Shown: in pieces, positions 6,234-9,080 of the stretch | How the letters are laid out: every line of letters starts with the position of its first letter | Numbering within the stretch: position 1 is the first letter of the stretch | Origin: Oscillospiraceae bacterium | GTDB lineage: Bacteria; Bacillota; Clostridia; Oscillospirales; Acutalibacteraceae | Direction of reading: 5' to 3' | Length of the DNA stretch: 9,080 nucleotides | NCBI GenBank assembly: GCA_902797915.1 | Contig: CADBUK010000074.1 | Location: forward strand, 1 to 9,080 | The notes under the pieces: model-generated | What the model saw: only the letters and a program-made list of their open reading frames with translations | Told to the model about the DNA's origin: nothing | Databases searched by the model: none | Made by a program: the position numbers and the translations under genes

Positions 6234-7568
6234 ATGAATTTAAGTTTTAAAGACACTCCTTGCGGCAGAATCTGCGGCATTGAAAATGAGGATTACCTTG
6301 AATTCAGAGGAATCAGATACGCAACCGCGGGCCGCTGGGAATATCCCGAGGAAGTAACCCGATGGGGCGACGAGCATTACGACGCTACAGAGTACGGTGC
6401 AAACTGCTTCCAGCGCAGAGCGTTTGAGGATGACGCGGTATGCAATCCTTTTTACCACAAGGAATTCCGCACGGGACTTGAATTCCATTACAGCGAAGAC
6501 TGTTTGTTTTTAAATATCTGGGCACCTAAAAACGCTGAAAAGGCGCCTGTTATTGTTTACATTCACGGCGGAAGCTTTAACGGAGGCAGTAACGACGAAG
6601 GACACGTAATAGGCGCGGAATACGCAAAACGCGGCGTTATTCTTGCCTCAATGAATTACCGTCTCGGTCCGTACGGCTTTTGCTCACATCCCGATTTGAA
6701 GGACAAGCTCGGCAGAGTCGGCAATTACGGCTTATACGACCAGTACGTTGCTGTTAAGTGGCTCAGGCACAATATTGCCGCCTTCGGCGGCGACCCTGAC
6801 AGGATTATTCTTATGGGCGAAAGCGCGGGCGCAATGAGCGTTGATATTCAGCTTAACAACCCTTGGTCGCTCGGATACTACAAGGGCGCGATTCTTATGA
6901 GCGGCGCAGCAATCCAAAGGCAAATCGGCAGGCCGCAGAAGCCTGAAAAAACCAGAGCCTTCTGGGACGCGATTATAAAGAGAGCAGGCGTTAACAATAT
7001 TGAGGAATTGCGTAAGGTTGACGAAAAAACGCTGTACTACGCCTGGTTTGACGCTCAGAAGGATTTCAAAATGAGTATGCTTTACACCATACCAACGAAA
7101 GACGGCGTTATAATTAAAGATAATAATTTCACTATGAACACAATTCCGAAGCTGCCTATGATGGTAGGCGTTACTACGGCGGATATGGCGGCAGCGGTAT
7201 TGCTTGAACTAACAAAACGTTTTTCAAAGAAAGCCGTAAAGAACGGTTCTCCCTGCTACGTTTACTGCTTTGCAAGAGATTTGCCCGGCGACAATCTCGG
7301 CGCTTGGCACGCTTCGGATTTATTCTACGCGTTTAACACATTTGACATCAGCTGGCGTCCGTGGGAGGATATTGACCGCAAGATTTCGGATGAGTTTATG
7401 AGCTCAATAGTTGCCTTTGCTAAAACAGGCAACCCGAACTGCGATAAAATACCCGAATGGAAAATCGGATTTGACAACCCGATGATGTTCTGCGAGAACA
7501 CAGGCACGGGCAAATGGGATAAAAAGCAGTACATTCACAACACACTTCATAACGACGGACCTATCTAA
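6234..7568 (+). CDS. Type-B carboxylesterase (PnbA-like alpha/beta hydrolase), short form
   Basis: A 444-residue serine esterase of the carboxylesterase type-B family, expected to cleave carboxylic esters such as acyl groups on sugars or xenobiotics. Seen: SEDCLFLNIW (87-96, the second family signature), oxyanion-hole HGGSF (111-115), the nucleophile elbow GESAG with S197 preceded by FGGDPDRI, and H359 in GAWHASDLFYAF. The acid is most likely D317 in VGVTTADM, where most members have Glu. S197 to D317 is 120 residues, about the spacing in Bacillus PnbA, but D317 to H359 is only 42 residues against about 89 there. A segment between the acid and the histidine is therefore missing, which accounts for most of the short length. 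The reading frame is clean. There is no signal peptide, so it is cytoplasmic. It shares a transcript with the GH31 gene that begins at the very next base, which suggests a role in deacylating a glycoside; this is inference. Confidence 0.9.
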   Translation: MNLSFKDTPCGRICGIENEDYLEFRGIRYATAGRWEYPEEVTRWGDEHYDATEYGANCFQRRAFEDDAVCNPFYHKEFRTGLEFHYSEDCLFLNIWAPKNAEKAPVIVYIHGGSFNGGSNDEGHVIGAEYAKRGVILASMNYRLGPYGFCSHPDLKDKLGRVGNYGLYDQYVAVKWLRHNIAAFGGDPDRIILMGESAGAMSVDIQLNNPWSLGYYKGAILMSGAAIQRQIGRPQKPEKTRAFWDAIIKRAGVNNIEELRKVDEKTLYYAWFDAQKDFKMSMLYTIPTKDGVIIKDNNFTMNTIPKLPMMVGVTTADMAAAVLLELTKRFSKKAVKNGSPCYVYCFARDLPGDNLGAWHASDLFYAFNTFDISWRPWEDIDRKISDEFMSSIVAFAKTGNPNCDKIPEWKIGFDNPMMFCENTGTGKWDKKQYIHNTLHNDGPI

Positions 7569-9080
7569 ATGAAATTTAACCACAAATTTTCCCTGCAGAA
7601 TAAAACTGATGTTACAAGAGAATACAAATGCGATAATATTAACGCAAGGTTAGATTTTATCAGCAAATCAGCAATCAGAGTTGCCATTTATAATGATGGC
7701 AGCTCTCTTCTTGCAACATACAATATTTGCCCTGACAATAATCTCAGCCCAAACGGCAGAGAAAGACTGAGCGTTCAGGGGTTTAAGAACCCCCCGCCCG
7801 AAGCTTCCGAGCTTAGCGGCGAGGACAGATTTACACTTGATTGCGGTGTAACAATCAATCTTGATTTAAACAATTTCCTGCTGTCATACAGCGTTGACGG
7901 TAAAAGCCTGTTCAGAGACAGGGCGCCGCTTGCATATAACCTTGAAAACGAATTCGGCAACTGCCCCATTCACTACATTTCAAGAGAGGATGACGAGCTT
8001 GTACTCGGGCTTGGAGATAAAAGCGGAACGCTTAACAAGGCGGGCAGGTCTTTTAGGATTGAAACCACGGATTCTATGGGCTATAACGCTGAAACAAGCG
8101 ACCCGCTTTATAAGCACATACCCTTTTATATCTGCGAAAACTCCGTTGGCGCTTACGGTATTTTCTATGACACCGCCGCAACCTCTTACATAAATCTCGG
8201 CAAGGAAATTAACAATTACTACGAGCATTATAAATATTTTAAAACCGAAGACAATTGCCTGATTTACTACGTTTTCTTCGGCACAAAGCTTGAAATATTG
8301 CAGCAGTTTGCTTCGCTTTGCGGCAGGCAGGCTTTTCCGCCGAAATGGAGCTTTGATTACTGCGCAAGCACTATGGCTTACACGGACGCCCCGAATTCGC
8401 AGGAGGAGTTTGACGGATTTCTTGCCAAAATCAAGGAAACCGACCTTTCCTGCAGAGGCTTTTATCTTTCATCGGGCTACACCTCAATCGGAGAAGGCAG
8501 GTACGTATTTAACTGGAACACCGACAAATTCCCGAACCCAAAGGAGTTTATAGGCGGCTTTGCCGATAACGGAATTAATATAATTCCGAATATAAAGCCC
8601 GCATTTCTAACAAGCCACCCGATGTATGACGAGCTTAAAAAGAACGGAATGTTTGTTAAAAATCCTGACGGGTCGCCCTTTGTTACACAGTTTTGGGACG
8701 GGCTCGGCAGTTACCTTGATTTTACAAACCCAAATGCGTTTGATTTTTGGAAAAAGCAGGTTAAAGAAAAACTGCTTGACTACGGCGTAATCGCCACGTG
8801 GAATGACAATAACGAGTTTGATATCAAGGACAGCGAGGCTGAAACGTCAGACGGAACAAAAGCGAATTTACTGCGTCCGACGCTCACATATCTGATGGTG
8901 CTTGCTTCATACGAGGCACAGCTTGCGCAGAACTGCAGACTAAGACCCTTCCTTTCCACAAGAAGCGGCGGAATTGCCGTGCGCAGACTTGCTCAGACCT
9001 GGAGCGGCGACAACAGAACGGCGTTTGAGGATTTGCGATACTGCCACAATATCGGGCTTACAATGAGCCTTTCGGGTTTA
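7569..9080 (+). CDS. Glycoside hydrolase family 31 (alpha-glucosidase/alpha-xylosidase-like), cut by the window edge
   Basis: An open frame of 504 codons without a stop; complete members have roughly 650-800 residues, so the end of the barrel and the C-terminal sandwich lie outside. The N-terminal beta-sandwich covers about 1-250 and the (beta/alpha)8 barrel starts near FPPKWSF (256-262). The nucleophile is D413 in TWNDNNEFDI, matching the family WxDMNE motif with N for M and F for the usual P. The acid/base is D481 in TWSGDNRT. SSGYTS (301-306) stands where many members have a DxDYM-like segment, pointing to a divergent subgroup; alpha-glucosidase, alpha-xylosidase and alpha-galactosidase activities are all known in GH31 and I cannot choose between them. 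The ATG directly follows the esterase TAA with no gap, and only a weak GGA lies 9 nt upstream, so translation probably depends on coupling. No signal peptide, so an intracellular enzyme acting on imported oligosaccharides or glycosides. Confidence 0.92.
   Translation, partial: MKFNHKFSLQNKTDVTREYKCDNINARLDFISKSAIRVAIYNDGSSLLATYNICPDNNLSPNGRERLSVQGFKNPPPEASELSGEDRFTLDCGVTINLDLNNFLLSYSVDGKSLFRDRAPLAYNLENEFGNCPIHYISREDDELVLGLGDKSGTLNKAGRSFRIETTDSMGYNAETSDPLYKHIPFYICENSVGAYGIFYDTAATSYINLGKEINNYYEHYKYFKTEDNCLIYYVFFGTKLEILQQFASLCGRQAFPPKWSFDYCASTMAYTDAPNSQEEFDGFLAKIKETDLSCRGFYLSSGYTSIGEGRYVFNWNTDKFPNPKEFIGGFADNGINIIPNIKPAFLTSHPMYDELKKNGMFVKNPDGSPFVTQFWDGLGSYLDFTNPNAFDFWKKQVKEKLLDYGVIATWNDNNEFDIKDSEAETSDGTKANLLRPTLTYLMVLASYEAQLAQNCRLRPFLSTRSGGIAVRRLAQTWSGDNRTAFEDLRYCHNIGLTMSLSGL

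Noticed and set aside
7894..8553. Plus-strand ORFs at 7894-8193 and 8290-8553.
   Set aside because: They are other-frame shadows of the GH31 gene, whose frame is open from 7569 to the edge and carries both catalytic motifs.

Overview
The window looks like chromosomal DNA from a low-to-mid GC Firmicute, most likely a gut-type Clostridia (Ruminococcaceae/Oscillospirales-like). The basis is strong GGAGG ribosome binding sites, sigma-A-type promoters with TATAAT boxes, short intergenic gaps, a TrkA/RCK potassium protein, a TM287/288-type heterodimeric ABC exporter, and an esterase plus GH31 glycosidase pair. The taxonomic call is inference; there is no rRNA or marker gene here. I saw no mobile element, CRISPR array, tRNA or rRNA, and no break in any gene.

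Left half (1-4623, minus strand): one leftward transcription unit. A near-perfect promoter (TTGACA-17-TATCAT, 4653-4681) drives an ABC exporter half-transporter with a degenerate ATP site (2902-4623). This overlaps by 4 bp a second half-transporter with a full catalytic site (1163-2905). After 24 bp comes a GTG-started trkA-like gene (1138 down to the window edge, C-terminus missing). The two ABC proteins should form one heterodimeric exporter. TrkA is the cytoplasmic nucleotide-binding regulator of a Trk/Ktr potassium channel whose membrane subunit is not in the window.

Centre (4624-4805): a 182-bp AT-rich divergent promoter region with one promoter facing each way and two weak inverted repeats that could be operators.

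Right half (4806-9080, plus strand): a Gfo/Idh/MocA-family NAD(P)-dependent oxidoreductase with its own promoter and a strong intrinsic terminator. A second promoter follows immediately and serves a type-B carboxylesterase. The esterase stop codon directly abuts the start of a GH31 alpha-glycosidase that runs off the right edge. None of the three right-hand proteins has a signal peptide, so the cluster looks like intracellular processing of an (acylated?) imported glycoside: ester removal, glycosidic cleavage and sugar oxidation. The substrate cannot be read from the sequence, and no sugar transporter or regulator lies in the window.

I found no convincing previously undescribed system. The most notable points are the complementary asymmetry of the ABC pair, the unusual spacing of catalytic residues in the esterase, the cysteine cluster in the oxidoreductase, and the similar promoters in front of the two right-hand transcription units.
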